Assembly: GCF_008087345.1 (NCBI RefSeq)
Contig: NZ_VHIB01000016.1
Coordinates: 1 to 64,000 of the forward strand
Direction: 5' to 3'
DNA length: 64,000 bases
DNA from: Nocardioides caldifontis
Lineage (GTDB): Bacteria; Actinomycetota; Actinomycetes; Propionibacteriales; Nocardioidaceae
Shown here: positions 16,398-24,084 of the stretch, one piece after another
Numbering within the stretch: the first letter of the stretch is position 1
Layout: the number at the start of each line of letters is the position of its first letter
Position numbers and translations under genes: made by a program
Notes under the pieces: generated by a model
Seen by the model: only the letters and a program-made list of their open reading frames with translations
Database searches by the model: none
What the model was told of the DNA's origin: nothing

Positions 16398-17390
16398 ATG
16401 GAGCCGAGCCGACCACGCACGATGACCGCGGTCACCTACGACCGCTACGGACCGCCCGAGGTGCTCCACCCGGCGGAGCTCCCGGTTCCCGAGGTCGCTC
16501 CCGGCCACGTCCTCCTCGAGGTGGCGGCGGTCGCCGTCTCCTCGGCGGAGGCGGCGATGCGGGCCGCGGACCCGCCGGTCGCGCGGCTGGCGACCGGCCT
16601 CCGCCGCCCTCGCGTCCGCGTTCCGGGCAGCGAGCTCTCCGGACGGGTCGTCGAGGTCGCTCCCGACGTGACCGACCTCCGCGTCGGCGACCGCGTGGTC
16701 ACGGCCACCGGAGTCCGGGCCGGCGGCTACGCGGAGTACGTCGCCGTCCCCGCGGCCGCCACGGCACCGGTCCCCGACGGGGTCGACCTGGTCGACGCCG
16801 TCGCAGTGGTCGAGGGCGGCCTCACCGCCCTCCCCTTCCTCCGTGACCACGGCGCCGTGGGCGAGGGCATCCGGCTCCTCGTCATCGGCGCGGCCGGCTC
16901 CGTCGGGTCGTCTGCCGTGCAGCTCGGCGCCGACCTCGGTGCCGTCGTCACCGGCGTGTGCAGCACCGACCACGTCGACCTGGCCCGCACCCTCGGCGCG
17001 GTCGAGGTGGTCGACCGGACCCTGGTCGCGCTGCCGGAGTGGCCCGGCCCCCACGACGTCGTGCTCGACGCGGTGGGCGCGGCGTCGTTCCGCCGGTGCC
17101 GGCGACTGCTCGCCGCCGACGGCATCTACCTGACGACCGTTCCCGACGTGGACGCGCTCGTGCGCACCCCGCTGGCCCGCCGAGGCCACGGGAAGCGGGC
17201 CGCACTGGCCTTCACCGGGCTGCGGCGCGACGAGGCGAAGGTCGCCGACATGCGGCACCTCCTCCAGCTCGCCGCGGAAGGGCGGCTCCGGCCCGTGGTC
17301 GACCGGCGGATGCCGCTCCGCGAGGCGGCCGCCGCGCACCGCCACGTCGAGACGCGCCGCAAGACCGGCTCGCTCCTGCTGGTGCCGTGA
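16398..17390 (+). CDS. zinc-binding-type alcohol dehydrogenase/quinone oxidoreductase (MDR)
   Basis: A 330-aa medium-chain dehydrogenase/reductase. The N-terminal GroES-like domain contains VPGSELSGRVVEVAPDVTDLRVGDRVV. The Rossmann domain has LLVIGAAGSVGSSAVQLGADLGA with the AxxGxxG loop of quinone-reductase-type MDRs. Catalytic zinc ligands are not evident, pointing to a zinc-free NADPH-dependent reductase. The ATG has an AGGAGG site about 7 nt upstream (16387-16392). It follows the XRE gene by 19 bp and converges with the GNAT gene at 17400. Confidence 0.82.
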   Translation: MEPSRPRTMTAVTYDRYGPPEVLHPAELPVPEVAPGHVLLEVAAVAVSSAEAAMRAADPPVARLATGLRRPRVRVPGSELSGRVVEVAPDVTDLRVGDRVVTATGVRAGGYAEYVAVPAAATAPVPDGVDLVDAVAVVEGGLTALPFLRDHGAVGEGIRLLVIGAAGSVGSSAVQLGADLGAVVTGVCSTDHVDLARTLGAVEVVDRTLVALPEWPGPHDVVLDAVGAASFRRCRRLLAADGIYLTTVPDVDALVRTPLARRGHGKRAALAFTGLRRDEAKVADMRHLLQLAAEGRLRPVVDRRMPLREAAAAHRHVETRRKTGSLLLVP

Positions 17391-17399
17391 CGCCGTCGC

Positions 17400-17978
17400 T
17401 CAGCCGAGCGACCGCCGCATCACCACCCGCGGGAACCCTCCCGAGACGGCGTCGGTGTCCGCGGCCTTGATGAACCCCGCGGCCTCGAAGAGCGACCGCG
17501 TGCCGACGTACGCCATCGTCAGGTCGACCTTCTGCCCCTGGTTCTCGACCGGGTACCCCTCGACCGCGGGCGCGCCCTTCGACGCCGCGTACTCCGCGGC
17601 GCCACGGACCAGCGCGTGCGCGACACCCTTGCCCCGGTGGCCGGGACGGACCTTGACGCACCAGAGCGACCACACGGGGAGGTCGTCGACGTGCGGGATC
17701 TTGCGCGACTTCGCGAAGGGCAGCTCGGAGCGCGGCGCGACGGCGGCCCACCCCACGACCGTGTCGTCCTCGTAGGCGAGGACGCCCGGCGCGACGTCGC
17801 GCTCGCAGAGCATCCTGACGTGCTCGCGGCGGGCCGGGCCGACCAGCTCCCGGTTGGTCCGCGAGTCCAGCCGGTGGCTCAGGCACCAGCACACGTTGGC
17901 AGCAGGGTTCTTCGGACCGAGCATCGTCGCGACGTCGTCGAACCGGTCCGCCGTGGCCGGGAGCACGTCGAAGGTCAC
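17400..17978 (-). CDS. GNAT family N-acetyltransferase
   Basis: A 192-aa protein with a GNAT core: VWSLWCVKVRPGHRGKGVAHALV includes the R/QxxGxG/A acetyl-CoA loop (HRGKGVA), and a C-terminal GTRSLFEAAGF closes the fold. A Cys-rich N-terminal stretch NVCWCLSHR resembles the family of acetyltransferases annotated near YbbR/GCN5-like proteins. The substrate is unknown. The GTG start follows TAGCGT (17990-17985) by 6 nt, suggesting a leaderless transcript. Confidence 0.82.
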   Translation of the reverse strand: MTFDVLPATADRFDDVATMLGPKNPAANVCWCLSHRLDSRTNRELVGPARREHVRMLCERDVAPGVLAYEDDTVVGWAAVAPRSELPFAKSRKIPHVDDLPVWSLWCVKVRPGHRGKGVAHALVRGAAEYAASKGAPAVEGYPVENQGQKVDLTMAYVGTRSLFEAAGFIKAADTDAVSGGFPRVVMRRSLG

Positions 17979-18023
17979 GTGCCCACGCTAGCCCTTGCGC
18001 CGGTCGGGACCAGGTGGTTCTCT

Positions 18024-18039
18024 ATAAGTCAAACCTTAT
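18024..18039. promoter_or_regulatory. candidate ArsR operator
   Basis: ATAAG-TCAAAC-CTTAT is a perfect 5-bp inverted repeat in an AT-rich island of otherwise very GC-rich DNA, 12 bp before the SRPBCC start codon and overlapping the expected promoter/leader. ArsR proteins bind short AT-rich inverted repeats, and an ArsR gene is second in this operon. Confidence 0.5.
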
Positions 18040-18051
18040 GAAGGAGGACGG

Positions 18052-18711
18052 ATGGCGACGATCGACATCGACCCGGTGGCGACAGCGGGGCTGGTGACCC
18101 GTGAGGTGCGCAGCGGCAGCCGCGACGGCACCCCGACGCGGATCGCGGTGGCCCGCCGCAGCTACCCCACGGACCAGTCGGACCTGTGGTCCGCGCTGAC
18201 CGACGCCGCACGGATCCCCCGCTGGTTCCTCCCGATCAGCGGGGACCTCGAGCCGGGCGGCCGCTACCAGCTGGAGGGCAACGCCGGCGGGACGATCGAG
18301 CGCTGCGAGGCGCCCGCGCTGCTGGGCGTGACGTGGGAGTACGGCGAGATGGTCTCGTGGCTCGAGGTCACCCTCCACCCCGACGGCGACCGGACGGTCC
18401 TCGAGCTCGTCCACGAGGCACCGGTCGACCCGGAGATGTGGCAGCAGTTCGGCCCGGGCGCCGTCGGCGTCGGCTGGGACCTCGCGCTGATGGGGCTCGG
18501 GGTGCACCTCGACACCGGCGCCCCGATCGACCCCGAGGCCGGCGCGGGCTACGCGGTCACCCCCGAGGGCACGGAGCTCGTCCGGCACGCTGCGCACGGA
18601 TGGGCCGAGGCGGCGATCGCGGACGGCGACGACGCGACGGCCGCGCGCGAGGCGGCCAACCGAGCGGTCGCCTTCTACACGACCGTGCCCGAGGACGCCC
18701 CCGAGGCGTAG
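18052..18711 (+). CDS. SRPBCC (AHSA1/START-like) domain protein
   Basis: A 219-aa protein with a helix-grip fold typical of activator of Hsp90 ATPase homologue 1-like proteins: ARRSYPTDQSDLWSALTDAARIPRWF at the start of the domain, GDLEPGGRYQLEG, and LLGVTWEYGEMVSWLEVTL. The C-terminal helix lies near AAHGWAEAAIADGDDA. Small hydrophobic ligand binding is usual for the fold. A strong AAGGAGG site precedes the ATG. Its TAG stop shares a base with the GTG of an ArsR regulator, a very common SRPBCC-ArsR arrangement. Confidence 0.87.
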   Translation: MATIDIDPVATAGLVTREVRSGSRDGTPTRIAVARRSYPTDQSDLWSALTDAARIPRWFLPISGDLEPGGRYQLEGNAGGTIERCEAPALLGVTWEYGEMVSWLEVTLHPDGDRTVLELVHEAPVDPEMWQQFGPGAVGVGWDLALMGLGVHLDTGAPIDPEAGAGYAVTPEGTELVRHAAHGWAEAAIADGDDATAAREAANRAVAFYTTVPEDAPEA

Positions 18712-19094
18712 TGGACGGGATCTTCCACGCGCTCGGCGAGCCGGTCCGCCGCCACCTGCTCGAGCTGCTCTCGGCCGGCGAGCAGCCGGCGGGGGCGCTG
18801 GTGGCGGCGGCGCAGGAGCGCGCGCCGATCTCGCAGCCCGCCGTGTCGCAGCACCTCAAGGTGCTCCGCGAGGCCGGGCTGGTCACGGTCCGCGCCGAGG
18901 GGACGAGACGGTTCTACGCGCTCGACCCCGACGGGCTCCAGGTGGCGCTGGCCTGGCTGGCAGGGCTCGCCGACCCGCTGGCCCCCTTCGCCCAGCCGCT
19001 CGACGCCCTGGCCACGGAGGTCGCGCGCGGGCGCCGGACCCGCCGCGCCGGGAAGGAGGAGCCACCGCAGGGCTCCGGACGACGGCCGGCCTGA
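18711..19094 (+). CDS. ArsR family transcriptional regulator
   Basis: A 127-aa winged-helix repressor: FHALGEPVRRHLLELLSAGE, then SQPAVSQHLKVLREAGLVTV as the recognition helix, then RRFYALDPDGL as the wing. No CxC metal-binding motif is present, so it is not a classic metal sensor. The GTG start overlaps the SRPBCC stop (TAGTG). The C-terminal 35 residues are basic and probably disordered. Confidence 0.88.
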   Translation: MDGIFHALGEPVRRHLLELLSAGEQPAGALVAAAQERAPISQPAVSQHLKVLREAGLVTVRAEGTRRFYALDPDGLQVALAWLAGLADPLAPFAQPLDALATEVARGRRTRRAGKEEPPQGSGRRPA

Positions 19095-19112
19095 GCGCCG
19101 TACCCTGCCGCC

Positions 19113-19637
19113 ATGCAGCCGCCGCCGATCGAGCCGGACACCAAGGACTGGACCACGACCATCACCGACGGGTGTGCCGAGTGCGGCTTCGACCCGGCGT
19201 ACGACGTGACCCGCACCGGTGAGCGGCTACGGGCCACCGTCCCCGGCTACGCCGCGGCCCTCGCCCGCCCGGACGCCACCGAGCGGCCGGCACCGACGGT
19301 CTGGTCGCCGCTGGAGTACGCCGCGCACGTCCGCGACGTCTTCCGGCTGTTCCAGCAGCGGCTGACCCTGATGCTGGAGCAGGACGACCCGCTCTTCGCC
19401 AACTGGGACCAGGACGAGACCGCGGTCGCGGAGAGGTACTGGGAGCAGGACCCGGCCACGGTCGCCGACGAGCTCGCGCAGGCCGCCGCTGCGTCGGCGG
19501 CCGCGTTCGACCAGGTCCGGGACGACCAGTGGGAGCGGACCGGGCGGCGCAGCAACGGCTCGGCCTTCACCGTGCGCACGCTCGCGGTCTACTTCCTCCA
19601 CGACGTCGAGCACCACCTGGCGGACCTCCGCCGCTGA
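19113..19637 (+). CDS. DinB family protein
   Basis: A 174-aa DinB_2-type four-helix protein: WSPLEYAAHVRDVFRLFQQR carries the first His, and YFLHDVEHHLADLR at the C-terminus the second His pair of the metal site. Members include mycothiol-dependent enzymes and thiol transferases; the role here is unknown. TACCCT (19101-19106) ends 6 nt before the ATG, suggesting a leaderless transcript rather than read-through from arsR. Confidence 0.83.
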   Translation: MQPPPIEPDTKDWTTTITDGCAECGFDPAYDVTRTGERLRATVPGYAAALARPDATERPAPTVWSPLEYAAHVRDVFRLFQQRLTLMLEQDDPLFANWDQDETAVAERYWEQDPATVADELAQAAAASAAAFDQVRDDQWERTGRRSNGSAFTVRTLAVYFLHDVEHHLADLRR

Positions 19638-19704
19638 GCACGTCAGCGCTCGACGAGCGGCGTGGACGCGGGCGAGCCACCGGTGACTCCTTGGATTCCC
19701 ATCC

Positions 19705-20676
19705 TCAGGGGACGAGCACCAGCCGCACCCCTGCGTCCTGCGCCTGCTGCACCCGCCAGGCGTCGGCGACCTCCGACAGGGGCCGAGCGTCGTGGGCGAC
19801 CGCGACCGCACCGTCCTCGGCGTGCCGGAGCAGCGCGGTGAGCGCCTCCCGCCGCTGGGCGGGGGTCAGCGCGTTGTTGGTGTAGCCGCGCAGGTCGAGA
19901 GACCCGCTGCGCAGCATCGCCGAGGAGAACGTCGCCCGGTCGCCGGCCGAGCCACCGAGGTTCACCAGCCGCCCTGCCGGCGAGAGCACCCGCGCCGCGG
20001 CGGACGCCGGGGTGCCGAAGACCGGGTCAACGACGACGTCGGCCGTCCCGCCCAGTGCCGCCTCGAACCGCGCGGCCAGCTGCCCCTCGTCGTCGGTCAG
20101 CAGCACGACCCGGTCGGCGCCGGCGGCGCGGGCGCGGTCGGCCGACGCCTCGGAGCGGCACGCGGCGACGACCCGCGCGGCCCCGAGCGCCCGGGCCGCG
20201 CCGACCGCGACCTGGCCCACGGCGCCCCCGGCGCCGAGCACCAGCACGGTCTCCCCCGCGCGGAACCCGCCGCGCCAGGTCAGCGCCATCCACGCGGCGA
20301 CGGCCGAGAGCCCGAGGGCGGCGACGGCCACGTCGTCGACGCTCGTGGTGAGCGGGACGAGGTCGTCGTCGACCACGAGGCACCGCTCGGCGAGGCTGCC
20401 GTCGCACGGCTTCATCCCGGCCGAGGTCGCGAACCACACCCGCGTGCCGGGCTCCAGCACCTCGGAGCGCTCCGCCACGCCGACGCCCTGCACCCCCGGC
20501 ACGTACGGCGTCCGGGGCACGCCGAAGTACGAGCTCCCGGACGCGCACAGCAGGTCGAGGGGCACGACCGGCGCGGCGGTCACCCGGACGACGGTGCTGC
20601 CCTCGGCGGGGAGCGGCGTCGGGTGCTCGGCGTACTCCGGCGGGGTCCCGGCGGTGCGGACGACGGCGGCGTGCAC
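19705..20676 (-). CDS. zinc-binding-type alcohol dehydrogenase/quinone oxidoreductase (MDR)
   Basis: A 323-aa MDR protein. The GroES-like half has TPYVPGVQGVGVAERSEVLEPGTRVWF; the Rossmann half has VLVLGAGGAVGQVAVGAARALGA. Catalytic zinc ligands are not clear. The GTG at 20676 is preceded by GAGGAG six nt upstream. It starts 10 bp after the LigA stop, so it is the last gene of the LigAB/CoA-transferase operon and may reduce or oxidise a pathway intermediate. Confidence 0.82.
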   Translation of the reverse strand: MHAAVVRTAGTPPEYAEHPTPLPAEGSTVVRVTAAPVVPLDLLCASGSSYFGVPRTPYVPGVQGVGVAERSEVLEPGTRVWFATSAGMKPCDGSLAERCLVVDDDLVPLTTSVDDVAVAALGLSAVAAWMALTWRGGFRAGETVLVLGAGGAVGQVAVGAARALGAARVVAACRSEASADRARAAGADRVVLLTDDEGQLAARFEAALGGTADVVVDPVFGTPASAAARVLSPAGRLVNLGGSAGDRATFSSAMLRSGSLDLRGYTNNALTPAQRREALTALLRHAEDGAVAVAHDARPLSEVADAWRVQQAQDAGVRLVLVP

Positions 20677-20686
20677 CGGCTGCTCC

Positions 20687-21046
20687 TCAGGTGGCGATGT
20701 CGGGGTAGGGAAGGGTGAGGTGCTCCATCGCCTTGCCGTACGCCTTCTGGTACTCCAGCGGCCCGTGGTCGCGCTCGAAGCAGGCGATGAAGAGCGTGAG
20801 CGTCAGGAAGGGGTGGGCGCCCATCTCGAAGAGGGCGACGTGGTCGTGCTCACGGAGGGCCCTCCGCTCGTCCTCCGTGAACGCGAGCCACGTCGACTTC
20901 TCGTCAGTCGTACAATTCAGGATGCGGTTGGCCATCTCGGCCTCCCACCACGCCACCGTGCCGGCCGGGTCCTCGCGGTAGCGCTCGACGAGCTCGGGGT
21001 CGCGGTCGACGGTGTAGAGGAACTTGTCGAGCAGGTACTTGCTCAC
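20687..21046 (-). CDS. ligA: LigA-type alpha subunit of extradiol dioxygenase
   Basis: A 119-aa protein of the protocatechuate 4,5-dioxygenase alpha-subunit family: LDKFLYTVDRDPELVERYREDP, then LTEDERRALREHD-like FTEDERRALREHD, then MGAHPFLTLTLF. LigA forms a lid on the LigB active site and has no metal of its own. The GTG start sits in the LigB stop (GTGA at 21043-21046), so the subunits are translationally coupled in B-A order, the reverse of the classical ligAB order. Confidence 0.87.
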   Translation of the reverse strand: MSKYLLDKFLYTVDRDPELVERYREDPAGTVAWWEAEMANRILNCTTDEKSTWLAFTEDERRALREHDHVALFEMGAHPFLTLTLFIACFERDHGPLEYQKAYGKAMEHLTLPYPDIAT

Positions 21047-21906
21047 GCCGGCGCTCCTTCCGGGTACCACGTGAAGTAGGCCTCCATCGTGTGGAACAGG
21101 TCGAGGGAGTCGACGTGGTCGGCCTTCTGTCCCTCGCCGGCGACGCCCATCATCAGCATGAAGTCCATGAACCCGTGGGTGGCGTTGCCGGGCTGGTGAA
21201 GCGACTCGAGCGAGACCTCGGAGAGGCACCCCTCGATGTCGCCGGTGGCGATCCACTCCACGGCCTTGCGGTCGAACTCGGGGTCGGGGCCGTGCTCGCC
21301 GAACTGGCGGGGGCCGCCGAGCTCGAGCGAGAGGTGGCCGGTCCCGACGATCGCCACGCGCTTGTCCTCCGGCCACGCCTCGACCATCTCGCGGATCGCC
21401 TTGCCCAGCTGGACGAACCGCTTCGGCTGCGGCAGCGGCGGCGCGAAGATGTTGGTGTAGATCGGCACGATCGGCAGGTCGGCCTCAGGGCGCAGCGTGA
21501 TGATCGGGCAGGTGATGCTGTGGTCGATCCGCAGCTCGTTGCTGAACGCCAGGTCGAAGTCCGCGTCGAGACCGCTGCGCAGGATGTGGGCCGCCAGCTC
21601 CTCCTCGCCGTCGAGGGTCATCCGTGGCAGCCCGAACTCGCGCTCCTCGTTGTACCAATTGGCGTCGAACTTCGGCGCCTTGCCGACGAGGAACTGCGGC
21701 ATGTTGTCCAACCACAGCTGGTGGAAGTGGTCGCTGCCGACCATCACGAGGACGTCGGGCTCGGCGCGGGTCAGCGTCTCGCGGAACGTCTCGATCTTGC
21801 TCACCCACTCGTCCGCGAACGGCGGGCGGTCCTTACCCGTCGCCGTGCTGGCGCGGTAGTAGAACGGGTGGTGGGTCGATGCGATGACCGCGGCGACTGT
21901 GGCCAT
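21043..21906 (-). CDS. ligB: LigB-type catalytic subunit of extradiol dioxygenase
   Basis: A 287-aa class III extradiol dioxygenase. Residue His12 (ASTHHPFYY) and His60 of GSDHFHQ fit the Fe(II) ligands of LigB, and GTGHLSLELGG holds the likely catalytic base. It cleaves a catecholic ring next to the diol with O2. The substrate is not obvious from sequence; gallate, protocatechuate or another dihydroxy acid is possible. It lies between the citryl-CoA-lyase-like gene (4-bp gap) and LigA. Confidence 0.85.
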   Translation of the reverse strand: MATVAAVIASTHHPFYYRASTATGKDRPPFADEWVSKIETFRETLTRAEPDVLVMVGSDHFHQLWLDNMPQFLVGKAPKFDANWYNEEREFGLPRMTLDGEEELAAHILRSGLDADFDLAFSNELRIDHSITCPIITLRPEADLPIVPIYTNIFAPPLPQPKRFVQLGKAIREMVEAWPEDKRVAIVGTGHLSLELGGPRQFGEHGPDPEFDRKAVEWIATGDIEGCLSEVSLESLHQPGNATHGFMDFMLMMGVAGEGQKADHVDSLDLFHTMEAYFTWYPEGAPA

Positions 21907-21910
21907 GGCG

Positions 21911-22708
21911 TCAGCTCCTCGTGGTCGGGTCGACGTAGACCGCGTTGCGGTCGACGGTCAGGTAGGTGTCCATGCCGATCGGCCTGCGGCGCTCCTCGGC
22001 GATCTGGCCCAGCAGCCCGGCGGCGCGGGCCAGCAGGGCGAAGCCGCGGAGCAGCTCGACGGGCAGCCCCAGGTCGGCCAGGGCCGCTCCGCACACCCCG
22101 GCGCCGTTCAGCGGCAGCCGGCGGCCGAGCACCTGCTCGTGGGTGCGGCCGATCGCCTCGAAGAGCCGGAGGTGCGGCCCCTTGAGCCCCTCCTCCTCGG
22201 CGATGCCGATCAGCACGGGGGTGCGCGGGTCCTGGACCTTGTGCACGGGGTGGCCGATCCCGGGGACGAACTGGCCGGCCTGCTTCGTCGCCGCGACCGC
22301 CTCGACCGCCAGCGCGTCCCACCCGGCGTCGTCGCTGGGCAGGTCGCGCCCGTCGAGGACCGCGTGGAGGTACTGCCCGCAGTCCTCGGTGACGCCCAGG
22401 AAGCGGGAGCCGCCGCCCAGCAGCCCGGCGGCCATCGCGCCCTGCAAGGAATCGGGTGCGGAGAGGTAGGTCAGCCGCGCGGCGATCGCGGTCGGCGTGA
22501 ACCCGTGGTCGGCGAGGGCCACCAGGACCGCCTCGAAGACGCGGGTCTCCGACGGGGTCGGCCGCCGCATCGCGACCAGCCAGAACGCCAGCTCGCCGAA
22601 CCCCACCTTCCCCATCAGGTCGGCGGTCAGGTCCTGGCCGAGAAGCCGGATCTCGTCGGCGGTGCTCGTCCCCAGCGACGTGGGGAACTCCGGCACGTCC
22701 TTCGTCAT
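21911..22708 (-). CDS. citryl-CoA lyase / citrate synthase-like protein
   Basis: A 265-aa protein equivalent to the C-terminal citrate-synthase fold: FVPGIGHPVHKVQDPRTPVL contains the His of the active site, LPLNGAGVCGAALADLGL a second conserved block, and AEERRRPIGMDTYLTVDR the final one. Short citrate-synthase-like proteins of this type are annotated citryl-CoA lyase and cleave a beta-hydroxyacyl-CoA, releasing acetyl-CoA. The ATG overlaps the CoA-transferase stop (ATGA at 22705-22708), implying that the two act in sequence on one compound. Confidence 0.8.
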   Translation of the reverse strand: MTKDVPEFPTSLGTSTADEIRLLGQDLTADLMGKVGFGELAFWLVAMRRPTPSETRVFEAVLVALADHGFTPTAIAARLTYLSAPDSLQGAMAAGLLGGGSRFLGVTEDCGQYLHAVLDGRDLPSDDAGWDALAVEAVAATKQAGQFVPGIGHPVHKVQDPRTPVLIGIAEEEGLKGPHLRLFEAIGRTHEQVLGRRLPLNGAGVCGAALADLGLPVELLRGFALLARAAGLLGQIAEERRRPIGMDTYLTVDRNAVYVDPTTRS

Positions 22709-23895
22709 GCGGTGTGCTCCTCTCCGGCGGCAGCCGGGTCCTGGGTGAGCCAGCGGCGGATCTCCTTGCCGTGCTGGTCGAGCGAGGGCGGAGGAAGGCG
22801 GTACTCCGCGGGCGTCCGGGAGAACCGGATCGGGTTCCGCACCGACGGCACCGCCGCCTCGCCGTCCCCGACCTCGACGACCGGGTCGAGCCCGACCTCC
22901 TCCGCGAACGCGACGCCGCCGTCGACGGTGTTGATCGGGCCGCACGGGACGCCGGCCGCGATGATGTCGCGGAACCACTCCATCTTCGTGCGGGTCCGCA
23001 GCCGCTCGACCAGCAGCGGGCGGAGCTCGTCGCGGTTGGCGGTGCGGTCCTCGTTGCGGCCGAAGCGCGGGTCGTCGGCGAGCTCGGGCGCGCCGAGCAC
23101 CTCGACCAGCCGCCGGAACTGGTTGTTGTTGCCGGCAGTGATGATCAGGTCGCCGTCGGCGCACGGCAACGGCTCGTAGGGGAACAGGCTCGGGTGGCTG
23201 TTGCCCATCCGGAAGGGCACGACGCCCCCCGCGACGTACGCGCTGGACTGGTTCACCAGCCCGGAGAGCGCCGAGGAGAGCAGGTTGACCTCGACGTGCT
23301 GGCCGCGGCCGGTGGCGTCGCGCTCGTGGAGCGCGGAGAGCACACCGATGGTGGCGTGGAGCCCGGCCATCACGTCGAAGACCGAGATCCCGGCGCGGTA
23401 GGGCTCGCCGTCGGGTGGACCGGTGAGGCTCATCAGCCCGGAGATCGCCTGCACGATCAGGTCGTAGCCGGGGAGCGACGCCCCGCCGGGCCCGCTGCCG
23501 AAGCCGCTGATCGAGGCGTAGAGGACCCGCGGGTTGCTCCGGGAGACCGAGTCGTAGTCGAGACCGAACCGCACGAGCCCGCCCGGCTTGAAGTTCTCGA
23601 CGAGGACGTCCGCGCGCCGGGCCAGCTCCTGTGCGGCGGCGAGGTCGTCGGGGTCCTTGAGGTCGAGCGCGACCGAGCGCTTGTTGCGGTTGACCCCCAG
23701 GTAGTAGGTCGAGATCCCGTCCCGCACCGGCGGCTGCCACGACCGGGTGTCGTCCCCCTGCGGCCCCTCCACCTTCACCACCTCGGCGCCCAGGTCGGCG
23801 AGGAGCATCGTCGCGTAGGGCCCGGCCAGGATCCGCGAGAAGTCGGCGACGAGCAGGCCGGCGAGCGGCCCTCGCGGTTCGGCGACCTCGGCCAC
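22705..23895 (-). CDS. class III (CaiB/BaiF) CoA-transferase
   Basis: A 396-aa family III CoA-transferase: GPLAGLLVADFSRILAGPYATM at the N-terminus, KVEGPQGDDTRSW, and GYDLIVQAISGLMSLTG, where the Asp of GYD is the catalytic residue. It moves CoA between acyl groups, presumably activating the acid that the downstream lyase-like protein cleaves. The start is set at GTG 23895 because GAGGAG lies six nt upstream. The longer frame to 23964 begins with TTGACA, which is better read as a -35 element. First gene of a five-gene operon. Confidence 0.85.
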   Translation of the reverse strand: MAEVAEPRGPLAGLLVADFSRILAGPYATMLLADLGAEVVKVEGPQGDDTRSWQPPVRDGISTYYLGVNRNKRSVALDLKDPDDLAAAQELARRADVLVENFKPGGLVRFGLDYDSVSRSNPRVLYASISGFGSGPGGASLPGYDLIVQAISGLMSLTGPPDGEPYRAGISVFDVMAGLHATIGVLSALHERDATGRGQHVEVNLLSSALSGLVNQSSAYVAGGVVPFRMGNSHPSLFPYEPLPCADGDLIITAGNNNQFRRLVEVLGAPELADDPRFGRNEDRTANRDELRPLLVERLRTRTKMEWFRDIIAAGVPCGPINTVDGGVAFAEEVGLDPVVEVGDGEAAVPSVRNPIRFSRTPAEYRLPPPSLDQHGKEIRRWLTQDPAAAGEEHTA

Positions 23896-23918
23896 GGGCA
23901 GCTCCTCGACGCTCGTTT

Positions 23919-23934
23919 GCGGACAGGTGTCCGT
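23919..23934. promoter_or_regulatory. 16-bp palindromic operator candidate, CoA-transferase side
   Basis: GCGGACAGGTGTCCGT, with core GGACA-GG-TGTCC, lies 24 bp before the GTG at 23895 and close to the expected transcription start of the minus-strand operon. It matches 13 of 16 positions of a second site at 24049-24064. Confidence 0.6.
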
Positions 23935-23935
23935 C

Positions 23936-23964
23936 AGTGTCGTCAGAGTGCGCACGGGTGTCAA
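23936..23964 (-). promoter_or_regulatory. probable promoter of the CoA-transferase/LigBA operon
   Basis: TTGACA (23964-23959) is a perfect -35 hexamer; 17 bp later is GACACT (23941-23936), a reasonable -10. The predicted transcription start falls at the palindrome 23919-23934, so a bound repressor would block it. Confidence 0.55.
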
Positions 23965-23991
23965 CAGGCGCGCCGCTGGCTGGTCCAGCCG

Positions 23992-24020
23992 TTGACATCG
24001 TGACCGCCGTCACTTCACCA
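23992..24020 (+). promoter_or_regulatory. possible promoter of the amidohydrolase gene
   Basis: TTGACA (23992-23997) is followed after 17 bp by TCACCA (24015-24020), a weak -10. The second palindrome (24049-24064) would lie just downstream of the transcription start. Confidence 0.4.
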
Positions 24021-24048
24021 TGACCGCAGCACCTGGGCTGACCGTGCA

Positions 24049-24064
24049 GCGGACAGACGTCCGC
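24049..24064. promoter_or_regulatory. 16-bp palindromic operator candidate, amidohydrolase side
   Basis: GCGGAC-AGAC-GTCCGC is a perfect 6-bp inverted repeat 20 bp before the amidohydrolase start. It shares GCGGACAG..GTCCG with the site at 23919-23934. The nearby IclR gene (25629) is the likeliest regulator, but this is inference. Confidence 0.6.
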
Positions 24065-24084
24065 ACCAACCTCCGGGAGGACGC

